A stretch of DNA of 17,665 nt from an uncultured Duganella sp. (GCA_946482335.1 CAMLRG010000112.1:1-17665); one strand, 5' to 3'; shown: positions 5,709 through 13,487, numbered from the stretch's first letter. Program-made: numbers and translations. Notes: generated from the sequence alone by a model not told the origin.

Positions 5709-7148
5709 ATGGACACCATCCAGTGCGATGTGGCGGTGATCGGGGCCGGCACGGCAGGGCTGAGCGCTTACCGGGCCGCCCGCAACGCCGGCAAACACGC
5801 GGTGCTGATCGAAGATGGCCCGCACGGCACCACGTGTGCGCGGGTCGGCTGCATGCCGAGCAAATTGCTGATTGCGGCGGCCGAGGCGGCGCATGCCGTG
5901 CGCGAAGCGCCGGGTTTCGGCATCCAGCCCGCCGGCGTGCACGTCGACGGCAAAGCCGTGATGGCGCGTGTGCGCCGTGAGCGCGACCGTTTCGTCGGCT
6001 TCGTGCTGGACAATGTCGCGGCCATGCCGGCCGAAGACAAGCTGCACGGCCATGCGCGCTTCACCGCCCCCGACCGGCTGCAGATCGGCGCCGACCTCGA
6101 AGTGGCGGCGCGCGCCGTGGTCATCGCCACCGGCTCGACACCGGACATCCCGCACCAGTGGGCGGCGGCCGGCCCGCGCGTGATCAATAGCGACGCCGTG
6201 TTCGAATGGGCCGACCTGCCCCGCTCGGTGGCCGTCATCGGCGCCGGCGTGATCGGGCTGGAGCTGGGCCAGGCGCTGCACCGCCTCGGCGTGCGGGTGG
6301 CGATTTTCGCCCGCTCCAGCAGCGTGGCGCAGGTGAAGGATCCCCACGTGCTGGCTGCCGCTGCGCAGGCGCTGGGCGAGGAACTGGACTTGCGTTTCCG
6401 CAGCGAGATCGCCGCCATCGAGCGCGCGGAGGAAGGACTGCAGCTGCGCTCGCGCGATGCGCAAGGCGGGGAACGCGTCGAGCAATACGACTACGTGCTG
6501 GTCGCCACCGGCCGCAAGCCCAACGTCTCCGGCCTTGGCCTGGACCGCACCGGGCTGGCGCTGGACAGGAACGGCGTGCCCCACTTCGACCGCCACACCA
6601 TGCGATGCGGCGACAGCGGCATCTTCATTGCCGGCGATGCCAGCGCCGAACTGCCTTTGCTGCCGGAAGCGGCCGACCAGGGCAAGATCGCCGGCGCCAA
6701 CGCCGCCAGCTACCCCGAGGTCAAGCCCGGCTTGCGCCGTACGCCGCTGGCGATCACTTTCAGTGAACCGCAGATCGCCACGGTGGGACAGGGCTACAAG
6801 GAACTGTCCAATGGCCGCGACCACTTCGCCATCGGCGCCGTCAGCTTCGACGACCAGGGACGCAGCCGCGTCATGCGCCAGAATAAAGGTTTGCTGCGCG
6901 TCTATGCGGAGTATGGCAGCGGCCGTTTCCTCGGCGCCGAGATGGTGGGGCCGCGCGCCGAACATATCGGGCACCTGCTGGCCTGGGCGCACCAGGCCGG
7001 GATGACGGTCGAGCAGATGCTGGACATGCCTTTCTACCACCCGGTGGTGGAGGAAGGCTTGCGCACCGCCTTGCGCGACCTGGCAAAAGAACTGCAGAAA
7101 CCGCCGCCTCCGCCCAAGCCGGTGCCGGACTGCACGCCCGGCTGTTAA
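5709..7148 (+). CDS. dihydrolipoamide dehydrogenase-like FAD disulphide oxidoreductase with C-terminal CX3C tail
   Basis: The 479-residue product has an FAD-binding site (VIGAGTAG, 10-17), the redox-active pair C43/C48 in TTCARVGCMPSK, an NAD(P)-binding site (VAVIGAGVIGLELG, 174-187), a second FAD motif (GIFIAGD, 304-310) and the interface His-Glu pair in YHPVVEEG (H444, E448). It therefore belongs with class I pyridine nucleotide-disulphide oxidoreductases, closest in wording to lipoamide dehydrogenases. No 2-oxoacid dehydrogenase E1 or E2 gene is nearby, so the electron acceptor is uncertain. The last 17 residues are odd: a proline-rich linker (PPPPPKPVP) and then CTPGC as the C-terminus. 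AGGAGG four bases before the ATG makes this start secure. It is divergent from the ArgP-like regulator, and its stop overlaps the next gene's stop by four bases. Confidence 0.88.
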   Translation: MDTIQCDVAVIGAGTAGLSAYRAARNAGKHAVLIEDGPHGTTCARVGCMPSKLLIAAAEAAHAVREAPGFGIQPAGVHVDGKAVMARVRRERDRFVGFVLDNVAAMPAEDKLHGHARFTAPDRLQIGADLEVAARAVVIATGSTPDIPHQWAAAGPRVINSDAVFEWADLPRSVAVIGAGVIGLELGQALHRLGVRVAIFARSSSVAQVKDPHVLAAAAQALGEELDLRFRSEIAAIERAEEGLQLRSRDAQGGERVEQYDYVLVATGRKPNVSGLGLDRTGLALDRNGVPHFDRHTMRCGDSGIFIAGDASAELPLLPEAADQGKIAGANAASYPEVKPGLRRTPLAITFSEPQIATVGQGYKELSNGRDHFAIGAVSFDDQGRSRVMRQNKGLLRVYAEYGSGRFLGAEMVGPRAEHIGHLLAWAHQAGMTVEQMLDMPFYHPVVEEGLRTALRDLAKELQKPPPPPKPVPDCTPGC

Positions 7149-7627
7149 TTCAGGGTCGAATCCAGGCGGCCCTGGCTGGCCAGTTCGCGCAGCACGCGGA
7201 TGGTGTCGATGTCGGATTCCTGGTAAGCCGAGCGGCGGAAATCGTCGTACATGGCGTTGGCGGCGTCGGTCGCCGCGTCATGGCCGTCGTCGTACTGGAA
7301 ACGCACGTACAGGCGCTCCGGCTGCGGCATCTCGATCGTCATGGTCAGGCTGGAAGCGCTGATGTCCTTCTGCGCCGGCACGTCGTAGCGCACGATGAAG
7401 GGCTCATGCAGCACCACATTGTCTTCGATCACGACTTCACCGTAGCGCAGGCGGCGGCTGAAGCCGGCATCGGTGCGCGCGCCGATTTCCACTTCGTCCA
7501 GGTGCGGCACGAACAGCTTGGGCGATTCGGCGCGCAGCACCAGGCCGCGCCATAGCTGCTGATGGGTAATGGTGTCCATCAGCGGGTTGAGGAGGTCGTT
7601 CACTTCTATCAAATGTTCAAATTTCAT
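7145..7627 (-). CDS. AtaL-like / DUF1857 SRPBCC-fold protein
   Basis: This 160-residue cytoplasmic protein begins MKFEHLIEVNDLLNPLMD and continues HQQLWRGLVLRAESPKLFVP, wording characteristic of DUF1857 (AtaL-like), a small START/SRPBCC-fold family with a hydrophobic ligand cavity. Its function in bacteria is not established. The sequence predicts alternating strands (RRLRYGEVVIEDNVVLHEPF, ISASSLTMTIEMPQPERLYV) and a long C-terminal helix, as expected for the fold. It is convergent with the flavoenzyme; both TAA stops sit in one TTAA. It is divergent from rep across 70 bases. The Shine-Dalgarno is weak (AGAAG about 8 bases upstream of the ATG). Confidence 0.8.
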   Translation of the reverse strand: MKFEHLIEVNDLLNPLMDTITHQQLWRGLVLRAESPKLFVPHLDEVEIGARTDAGFSRRLRYGEVVIEDNVVLHEPFIVRYDVPAQKDISASSLTMTIEMPQPERLYVRFQYDDGHDAATDAANAMYDDFRRSAYQESDIDTIRVLRELASQGRLDSTLN

Positions 7628-7685
7628 AATACTTCTGCCTGCTGTTTTGGGAGCTCATTTGGAGGATGAATACCACTATATTCTG

Positions 7686-7697
7686 TACAATGCCGGG
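7686..7697 (+). promoter_or_regulatory. -10 element and discriminator for rep (leaderless start likely)
   Basis: TACAAT (7686-7691) is followed by six bases, GCCGGG, and then the rep ATG. Transcription normally begins six or seven bases after the -10, which places the first transcribed base on the A of the ATG. The same 16 bases, GTACAATGCCGGGATG, stand before ygiQ at 15542-15557. No convincing -35 is visible. Confidence 0.5.
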
Positions 7698-9770
7698 ATG
7701 TCCAATGCACCCCAGTTCGGCCTGAACGGCCCACAGAGCGAAGCCGTGCTCTATCTCGACGGCCCTGCCCTAGTGCTGGCGGGGGCCGGCTCAGGCAAGA
7801 CGCGCGTCATTACGCAAAAAATTACCCATATGATCGAGGATCGCGGCTATGACCCGCGCACGATCGCCGCGCTCACCTTTACCAACAAGGCGGCGCTGGA
7901 AATGCAGGAACGCGTCGGCAAGATGCTGAAGCAGCCCAAGCAGGCCAAGCTGCTGACGGTGTGCACCTTCCACTCGCTCGGCGTGCGCATCCTGCGCCAG
8001 GAATGCAACCATCTGGGGTTGAAAGACCGTTTTTCAATCATGGACAGCGACGACTGTTATTCGCTGGTCCAGGACCTGGCCATCACCACCGACAAGCAGC
8101 TGATCCGCCGCATCCAGAACGATATCTCGCTGTGGAAGAACGGCCTGGTCACGCCTGAGCAGGCGCTCAAGCAGGCGCAGACCGAGGATGAGGCGCAATC
8201 GGCGCGCATCTACGGCAGCTACATCGCCACCCTGGCCGCCTACCAGGCGGTCGATTTCGATGACCTGATCCGCCTGCCGGTCGAGTTGTTCCGCAACCAC
8301 GACACGGTGCGCGACAAATGGCAGCGCCGCCTGCGCTACCTGATGATCGACGAATACCAGGACACCAACACTTGCCAGTACGAGCTGGTGAAGCTGATGG
8401 TGACGGGCCTGGGCAAGAAGCCGATGTTCACCGCCGTGGGCGACGACGACCAGGCGATTTACGGCTGGCGTGGCGCTACCATGGAGAACCTGGCGCTGCT
8501 GCAGGTGGATTTCCCCGACCTGCGCCTGATCAAGCTGGAACAGAACTACCGCTCCACCACCCGCATCCTGCAGGCGGCCAATGCGGTGATCCAGAACAAC
8601 CCCAAGCTGTTCGAGAAATCGCTCTGGTCGGAGCTGGGCATCGGCGAACCGATCAAGGTGCATTCGATGCCGAACGAGGAACAGGAAGCGGAGCAGGTGG
8701 CGATCATGATCTCGGCCGACCACTTCGAGCGCAAGAACAAGTGGTCGGATTACGCCATCCTGTACCGCGGCAACCACCAGGCGCGCGTGATCGAGCAGGC
8801 TTTGCGCACGCAACGCATCCCTTACACCATTTCGGGCGGCCAGAGTTTCTTCGACAAGGCGGAGATCAAGGACATCATGGCGTACCTGCGCCTGATGGCC
8901 AACCCGGACGACGATCCCGCCTTCATCCGCGCCGCCACCACGCCGCGCCGCGGCATCGGCCAGTCCACGCTGGAAGCGCTGGGATCGTTCTCCGGCAAAT
9001 GGCAATGCTCGCTGTTTGAAGCCGTGTTCAAGGGCGGCATCGAAGCTGTGCTGAACGAGCGCCAGCTGCGGCCCTTGCAGGACTTCTGCAACTTCATCCT
9101 GGAGCTGGAATCGCGTGCCACCCGTCCCGGCCCGTCGGGCAGCGGCGATAACGCGGCGCAGGTGCTGGACGACTTGATGGAAGGCATGCATTACGAGCAC
9201 TACCTGTACGACTCCTTCGAAGAGCGTGCCGCCCAGGGCAAGTGGCAAAACGTGCTGGATTTCGTCAACTGGCTCAAGGACCGCGGCCGCGGCGGCAAGG
9301 ACCGCGACGGCGAGGAAAAGAACGTGCTGGAACTGACCCAGATGGTGGCCCTGATGTCCATGCTGGAAGGGAAGGACGAGGAGCCCGATGCGATCCGCAT
9401 GTCGACGCTGCATGCGTCGAAGGGCTTGGAGTATCCGCACGTCTTCCTGGTTGGTGTCGAGGAAGGCATCCTGCCGCACAAGGGCGATCCCGATGCGCCG
9501 GTGGAGCTGCTGGCCCAGCGTATCGAGGAAGAGCGGCGCCTGATGTACGTCGGGATCACCCGCGCCCAGCGCACCTTGCAGCTCACCTGGTGCAAAAAGC
9601 GCAAGCGTGGCGGCGAACATGTGCAGTGCGATGTGTCGCGTTTTATCGCTGAAATGGCGCTCGATGTAGGCGATGCGCCGCCGAAGGAAACGGAAATCCT
9701 GTCGCCACGCGAACGCCTGGCGCGCATGAAGGAATTACTGTCGGCGCCACGCGACACTAGCGCCGCCTAA
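7698..9770 (+). CDS. rep: ATP-dependent DNA helicase Rep
   Basis: Rep is a superfamily 1A 3'-5' helicase that clears proteins ahead of replication forks and takes part in PriC-dependent restart. The 690-residue product resembles E. coli Rep (673) throughout: Walker A LAGAGSGKTR (28-37), TFTNKAALEM, DEYQDTNTCQYELVKLM (from D218), GDDDQAIYGWRGA, LIKLEQNYRST, ILYRGNHQARV, YTISGGQSFFDKAEIKD, TLHASKGLEYPHVFLVGVEE and RRLMYVGITRAQR. ISGG..FF and the GDDDQ form favour Rep over UvrD. ATG 7698 is chosen because the Rep-like sequence begins there; the frame stays open upstream to 7569, but that stretch is unlike the family and overlaps the minus-strand gene. The start probably has no leader. Confidence 0.95.
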   Translation: MSNAPQFGLNGPQSEAVLYLDGPALVLAGAGSGKTRVITQKITHMIEDRGYDPRTIAALTFTNKAALEMQERVGKMLKQPKQAKLLTVCTFHSLGVRILRQECNHLGLKDRFSIMDSDDCYSLVQDLAITTDKQLIRRIQNDISLWKNGLVTPEQALKQAQTEDEAQSARIYGSYIATLAAYQAVDFDDLIRLPVELFRNHDTVRDKWQRRLRYLMIDEYQDTNTCQYELVKLMVTGLGKKPMFTAVGDDDQAIYGWRGATMENLALLQVDFPDLRLIKLEQNYRSTTRILQAANAVIQNNPKLFEKSLWSELGIGEPIKVHSMPNEEQEAEQVAIMISADHFERKNKWSDYAILYRGNHQARVIEQALRTQRIPYTISGGQSFFDKAEIKDIMAYLRLMANPDDDPAFIRAATTPRRGIGQSTLEALGSFSGKWQCSLFEAVFKGGIEAVLNERQLRPLQDFCNFILELESRATRPGPSGSGDNAAQVLDDLMEGMHYEHYLYDSFEERAAQGKWQNVLDFVNWLKDRGRGGKDRDGEEKNVLELTQMVALMSMLEGKDEEPDAIRMSTLHASKGLEYPHVFLVGVEEGILPHKGDPDAPVELLAQRIEEERRLMYVGITRAQRTLQLTWCKKRKRGGEHVQCDVSRFIAEMALDVGDAPPKETEILSPRERLARMKELLSAPRDTSAA

Positions 9771-9813
9771 AGTGCTAGCATGGGGGCTCATCCTTCCATT
9801 ACAGGAGGCTCCC

Positions 9814-10266
9814 ATGTTTGCTCGCATTTGCCTGCTCGCCGCCCTGGCGGGCGCAGCGCCCTACGCGGCCGCTGCGGATGTGGTCACCAAGCCCGAAGCC
9901 GAAGCCATGGTGAAGAAAGCCATCGCTTACCTGAAGGCTAACGGCCGTGAAAAGACGTTCGCGGAAATCGACAAGAAAGATGGCCAGTTCACTGACCGCG
10001 ACCTGTACCTGGTGGCCTATGGTCTCGACGGCGTGGTGCGCGCCCACGGCGCCAACACCAAGATGATCGGCAAGAACCTGATGGAGTTGAAGGACGTCGA
10101 CGGCAAGGCCTTCGTCAAGGAGCGCGTCGAGATGGCGAAGAAGAAAGCGCCGTTCTGGCAAGACTATAAATTCAACAACCCGGTGAGCGGCAAGATCGAA
10201 CCGAAGACCATGTACTGCGTGCCGGAAGACGACTTGATCCTCTGCGGCGGCGTCTACCTGAAGTAA
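9814..10266 (+). CDS. secreted single-Cache-domain protein
   Basis: This is a 150-residue protein with a signal peptide (MFARICLLAALAGAAPYAAA, cleavage near residue 20), so it is probably periplasmic. The rest matches the soluble Cache_2-type small-molecule sensor fold: a helix AEAMVKKAIAYLKANG, then FAEIDKKDGQFTDRDLYLVAYGLDG, VVRAHGANTKMIGKNLMELKDVDGK and YKFNNPVSGKIEPKTMYC. Such domains usually form the outer part of chemoreceptors or histidine kinases. Here it stands alone with no transmembrane or signalling domain, and it may act as a free binding protein. AGGAGG (9803-9808), five bases before ATG 9814, fixes the start. It lies 43 bases after rep and could be transcribed with it, although an upstream in-frame start at 9772 lacks the ribosome site. 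Confidence 0.82.
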   Translation: MFARICLLAALAGAAPYAAAADVVTKPEAEAMVKKAIAYLKANGREKTFAEIDKKDGQFTDRDLYLVAYGLDGVVRAHGANTKMIGKNLMELKDVDGKAFVKERVEMAKKKAPFWQDYKFNNPVSGKIEPKTMYCVPEDDLILCGGVYLK

Positions 10267-10309
10267 CCCTGCGCGCCATCGAGCTGCAGTGCGGCGTGGT
10301 ACGGCATTC

Positions 10310-10426
10310 TGGTTGCATAATGACCAGCTGGAGTTGCAACCTGAATGCTGACCCGCTGATGTACTAGAAGTCGCTCCAGGGCGCTGCCATCGTGATGGCG
10401 CTGCGATGGCTGACCGGATGCCGGTC
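10310..10426. repeat. inverted repeats in the intergenic region before slyX
   Basis: The 198 bases between the Cache gene and slyX hold no credible gene but several short dyads: CTGGT/ACCAG nested with GGTTGC (10311-10316) / GCAACC (10336-10341); GCCAT/ATGGC (10386-10399) with a CGTG loop; and GACCGG/CCGGTC (10412-10426) around ATG. None is followed by a T-tract, so termination of the upstream gene here would be weak. Confidence 0.4.
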
Positions 10427-10429
10427 CAG

Positions 10430-10435
10430 TAAAAT
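10430..10435 (+). promoter_or_regulatory. possible -10 element for slyX
   Basis: TAAAAT matches the -10 consensus at five of six positions and is followed by GCCGG, like the rep and ygiQ elements. A transcript would begin near 10442 with a leader of about 20 bases containing AGGAG. No good -35 is seen; CTGACC at 10410 is only 14 bases away. Confidence 0.35.
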
Positions 10436-10464
10436 GCCGGTTTTACCGGATGCAGGAGCAGGCT

Positions 10465-10668
10465 GTGAGCAGCGAAGACCGCTTTATCGACATTGAAATC
10501 AAACTGGCGCACCAGGAAGACCTGGTGGAGTCGCTGAACCAGCGCGTCTACGAGCAGCAAAAGCAGATCGACCAGCTCGAAGCCATGCTGGCCGCCCTGG
10601 CTGAGCGCGTGCGCACCACGTCGCAAGCCAACCAGAGCCCCCTCAACGAACGCCCGCCGCATTATTGA
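10465..10668 (+). CDS. slyX: SlyX family protein
   Basis: The product is a short acidic coiled-coil protein of 67 residues; its cellular role is not established. The sequence EDRFIDIEIKLAHQEDLVES then LNQRVYEQQKQIDQLEAMLA shows heptad spacing, and the C-terminus ends in PPHY, a hallmark of SlyX. GTG 10465 is preferred because AGGAG (10454-10458) stands six bases before it and the product then begins like other SlyX proteins. An ATG at 10450 would add five residues but would itself contain the ribosome site. It is convergent with the next gene, 21 bases apart. Confidence 0.85.
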   Translation: MSSEDRFIDIEIKLAHQEDLVESLNQRVYEQQKQIDQLEAMLAALAERVRTTSQANQSPLNERPPHY

Positions 10669-10689
10669 AGCGATGCCCGCGCCGCCCGG

Positions 10690-11127
10690 TCAGTGCATCC
10701 TGTGAGGCACGGCAATCAGTTTTTCACCGCCCACTGGGTCCGCCGGGAACTCCCATTCACACAGCTTGCGGCCGATGCAAGACATCAGCATGCCGTCGTT
10801 GACGTTTTCGTAGTCGAGAACCGATACTTGCGCCACCTTGCCCTCCGCCGTCACCCGCATCCCGAACAGCAAAGCCGCCCCACCTCTCGGCCAGCCTTCG
10901 CGTTCGAAATGACGCTGCATGCATTTGCCGAATGCGCTATTGGATAAATTCAATTGCCGCCGCACCTCGCCCGAGGTGGCTGGCGCGGCGTCGAAATGCT
11001 TGACCTTATCGCGCGCGAACACTTGCGCCTCGTCCTTCGCGACATAGCAGCTTCCAGGCGTGTCGCCAGCCTGCACCGGACTTGACCCCAAGATGGAAAT
11101 CGCCAATCCAACCGCCGCAATCCGCAT
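10690..11127 (-). CDS. secreted protein resembling AgmX/PglI (TonB-like) C-terminal domain
   Basis: This 145-residue protein has a signal peptide (MRIAAVGLAISILGSSPVQA, cleavage near residue 20). The mature part contains VRRQLNLSNSAFGKCMQRHF (56-75) and then LLFGMRVTAEGKVAQVSVLD, MLMSCIGRKLCEWEFP. The order C..., strand with a G-K-V turn, D..., C... and W-x-FP resembles the AgmX/PglI C-terminal or TonB-like domain, but no membrane anchor or proline-rich linker is present. Cysteines at 27, 69, 117 and 123 could form disulphides in the periplasm. AAAGGA lies six bases before the ATG. No TonB, ExbB or gliding gene is adjacent, so the role is open. The signal peptide is a firm call, the domain likeness moderate. 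Confidence 0.65.
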   Translation of the reverse strand: MRIAAVGLAISILGSSPVQAGDTPGSCYVAKDEAQVFARDKVKHFDAAPATSGEVRRQLNLSNSAFGKCMQRHFEREGWPRGGAALLFGMRVTAEGKVAQVSVLDYENVNDGMLMSCIGRKLCEWEFPADPVGGEKLIAVPHRMH

Positions 11128-11206
11128 GATTGTCCTTTGGAAATAAATGCCATCTTAGCAGTATTTCCCAGCTGTTGGATCTGGCGCAGCGCAGCATAGC
11201 TGGTCC

Positions 11207-11235
11207 ATGACTTTAGGGAACCCGGCTGCTATCAT
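11207..11235 (+). promoter_or_regulatory. sigma-70-type promoter candidate for dcp
   Basis: ATGACT (11207-11212, four of six -35 bases) and TATCAT (11230-11235, five of six -10 bases) are separated by the ideal 17 bases, giving a leader of about 50 bases before dcp. The rest of the 167-base gap between divergent genes shows nothing else clear. Confidence 0.45.
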
Positions 11236-11294
11236 TTGGCGCTTCGTGCCGCCATGTTGAGCAGCGCGAACCGTCATTCAAAAAGGGAGAGAGA

Positions 11295-13409
11295 ATGTTC
11301 CGTCCGAAAATGCTGATCATCGCCGCCAGCCTGGCCGTCGCCGGCGCCGCCAATGCCGCCCTGCCGGCGTCGAACCCGTTCGCTGCCGCATCCACGCTGC
11401 CGCTGAACTACCCGGCTTTCGACAAGTTCAAGAACGAAGACTACGGTCCCGCCTACGACGAAGGCATGAAGGAACAGGCTGCGGAAATCGCGGAGATTGC
11501 CAACAACAAGGCCGCACCGACCTTCGACAACACGATCGTGGCGATGGAGCGCTCCGGCCGCCTGCTGGACCGCGTGAGCTCCGTGTTCGGCAACCTGTCC
11601 GGCGCCAACACCAACGACGCCTTCGAAGCCCTGAACCGCGAACTGGCGCCCAAGCTGTCCGCCCATGCCGACTCGATCCGCTTGAACGAAAAGCTGTACG
11701 CCCGCATCAAGACCCTGTACGACAAACGCGACAAGCTGAAACTGGACCCTGAATCGAAGCGCCTGCTGGAACGCTACCACACCGACTTCGTGCGTGCCGG
11801 CGCCAAGCTGTCCGCTGCCGACAAGGAAAAGCTGAAGGCCTACAACGCGCAACTGGCAGCACTGTCCACCACCTTCAGCCAGAACGTGCTGAAGGAGGCC
11901 AATGCCTCCGCGCTGGTGGTCGACACCCGCGAAGAACTGGCGGGCATGTCCGAGAAAGCCATCGATGCCGCCGCCGCTGCCGCCAAGGCCAAGGGCATGG
12001 ACGGCAAGTTCATGATCGCCGTTGCCAACACCACTGGCCAGGCACCGCTGGAAGTGCTGACCAACCGTAGCACCCGCGAACGCCTGCTGGCCACCTCGAT
12101 GGCACGCGGCAGCCGTGGCGGCGATTTCGACAACCGCGACGTGGTGCTGAAGATCGCCAAGCTGCGCGCCGAACGTGCTGCGCTGCTGGGCTATCCTTCG
12201 CACGCGGCCTACCAGCTGGAAGACCAGACCGCGCACGATACCGACGCCGTCAACAAGCTGCTGGGCGAACTGGTCAAACCGGCAGTGAACAATGCCCGCA
12301 AGGAGTCGGCCGATATCCAGTCCGTGATCGATGCGGAAAAGGGTAACTTCGCCAACGCCGCGCAAGACTGGGCCTTCTACACCGACAAGGTGCGCCAGGC
12401 CCGCTACGCCTTCGACCAGAACCAGCTCAAGCCCTACTTCGAACTGGACAACGTGCTGCAGAACGGTGTGTTCTTCGCCGCCACCAAGGTCTACGGCATC
12501 ACCTTCAAGGAACGCAAGGACTTGCCGGTCTACCATCCGGACGTGCGCGTATTCGACGTGTTCGATGCCGACGGCAAGCAGTTGGCCATCTTCCTGGGCG
12601 ACTTCTACGCCCGCAGCAACAAGCGCGGCGGTGCCTGGATGAATGCTTACGTATCGCAGTCCAAGCTGATGGGCACCAAGCCGGTGGTGGCCAACCACCT
12701 GAACATCCCCAAACCGGCCGCCGGCGAAAAGACCCTGCTGACTTACGATGAGGCGCGCACCCTGTTCCACGAGTTCGGCCATGCGCTGCACGGCATGTTC
12801 TCCGACGTGAAGTACCCGCGTTTCGCCGGCACCCGCGTGCCGCGCGACTTCGTGGAATTCCCCTCGCAGGTCAACGAGATGTGGATGACCTGGCCGGAAA
12901 TCCTGAACAACTACGCCAAGCATTACCAGACCGGCGCCCCGATGCCGAAGGAATTGCTGGACAAGGTGCAGGCGTCCGCCAAGTTCAACGAAGGTTTCCG
13001 CACCACCGAATACCTGGCCGCCTCGATCCTGGACCAGCGCTGGCACCAACTGCCGGCCGACAAGATCCCGACCGACGTGCTGGGCTTCGAATCGTCGGTG
13101 CTGAAGGATGCCGGTGTCGACTTCGCACCGGTACCGCCGCGCTACCGCACCACCTACTTCTCGCACGTATTCGCGGGCGGCTACTCGGCGGGCTATTACG
13201 GCTACCTGTGGTCGGAGAAGCTCGATGCCGATACTGTCGAATGGTTCACCGAGAACGGCGGCATGTCGCGCAAGAACGGCGACCACTTCCGCAAGGCGCT
13301 GTTGTCCAAGGGCGGCACGATGGATGCGATGCAAATGTACCGCGAGTTCCGCGGCCGCGACGCAAAGATCGAGCCGCTGCTGGAACGCCGCGGTTTGAAA
13401 GCCAACTAA
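11295..13409 (+). CDS. dcp: periplasmic M3-family zinc peptidyl-dipeptidase (Dcp type)
   Basis: Members of this family remove C-terminal dipeptides from short peptides. The 704-residue product has a signal peptide (MFRPKMLIIAASLAVAGAANA, cleavage near residue 21), pointing to the periplasm, whereas E. coli Dcp is mainly cytoplasmic. The zinc site is intact: HEFGH with H492, E493 (catalytic) and H496, and E521 in RDFVEFPSQVNE as third ligand. The C-terminal substrate-binding region with FSHVFAGGYSAGYYGYLWSE is also complete. GGGAG (11285-11289) precedes the ATG by five bases. Length and motifs fit Dcp better than oligopeptidase A. The gene is monocistronic in appearance and ends ten bases before a 57-bp repeat. 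Confidence 0.93.
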   Translation: MFRPKMLIIAASLAVAGAANAALPASNPFAAASTLPLNYPAFDKFKNEDYGPAYDEGMKEQAAEIAEIANNKAAPTFDNTIVAMERSGRLLDRVSSVFGNLSGANTNDAFEALNRELAPKLSAHADSIRLNEKLYARIKTLYDKRDKLKLDPESKRLLERYHTDFVRAGAKLSAADKEKLKAYNAQLAALSTTFSQNVLKEANASALVVDTREELAGMSEKAIDAAAAAAKAKGMDGKFMIAVANTTGQAPLEVLTNRSTRERLLATSMARGSRGGDFDNRDVVLKIAKLRAERAALLGYPSHAAYQLEDQTAHDTDAVNKLLGELVKPAVNNARKESADIQSVIDAEKGNFANAAQDWAFYTDKVRQARYAFDQNQLKPYFELDNVLQNGVFFAATKVYGITFKERKDLPVYHPDVRVFDVFDADGKQLAIFLGDFYARSNKRGGAWMNAYVSQSKLMGTKPVVANHLNIPKPAAGEKTLLTYDEARTLFHEFGHALHGMFSDVKYPRFAGTRVPRDFVEFPSQVNEMWMTWPEILNNYAKHYQTGAPMPKELLDKVQASAKFNEGFRTTEYLAASILDQRWHQLPADKIPTDVLGFESSVLKDAGVDFAPVPPRYRTTYFSHVFAGGYSAGYYGYLWSEKLDADTVEWFTENGGMSRKNGDHFRKALLSKGGTMDAMQMYREFRGRDAKIEPLLERRGLKAN

Positions 13410-13419
13410 AAGTAATCCC

Positions 13420-13476
13420 GGTGTCAGGTACTGGCATGCGCCGCGCGCAGCGTGTGGCGTGTTGGGCCCTGATACC
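13420..13476 (+). repeat. 57-bp imperfect palindromic repeat, copy A
   Basis: The ends are GGTGTCAGG (13420-13428) and CCTGATACC (13468-13476), complementary at eight of nine positions; the inner part contains CGCAGCGTGTGGCGTGTT. Copy B at 14724-14780 has the same length and orientation and agrees at 42 of 57 positions by hand alignment. The element resembles REP-type intergenic palindromes. Its position right after dcp suggests a role in transcript ending or stability. Confidence 0.7.
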
Positions 13477-13487
13477 GCCGATTAAAG

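Noticed and set aside
5505..7040. 511-codon minus-strand reading frame opposite the flavoenzyme, running into the argP-like gene
   Set aside because: It would overlap two well-supported genes and has no recognisable domain.
7569..7697. N-terminal extension of Rep by 43 residues
   Set aside because: The extension overlaps the start of the divergent AtaL-like gene and has no Rep-like sequence; the family begins at the ATG at 7698.
11274..13334. 686-codon minus-strand reading frame opposite dcp
   Set aside because: The exceptional length is explained by the strong G/C bias at third codon positions of dcp, which removes stops from the opposite strand. It has no family motifs, and the plus-strand peptidase is certain.
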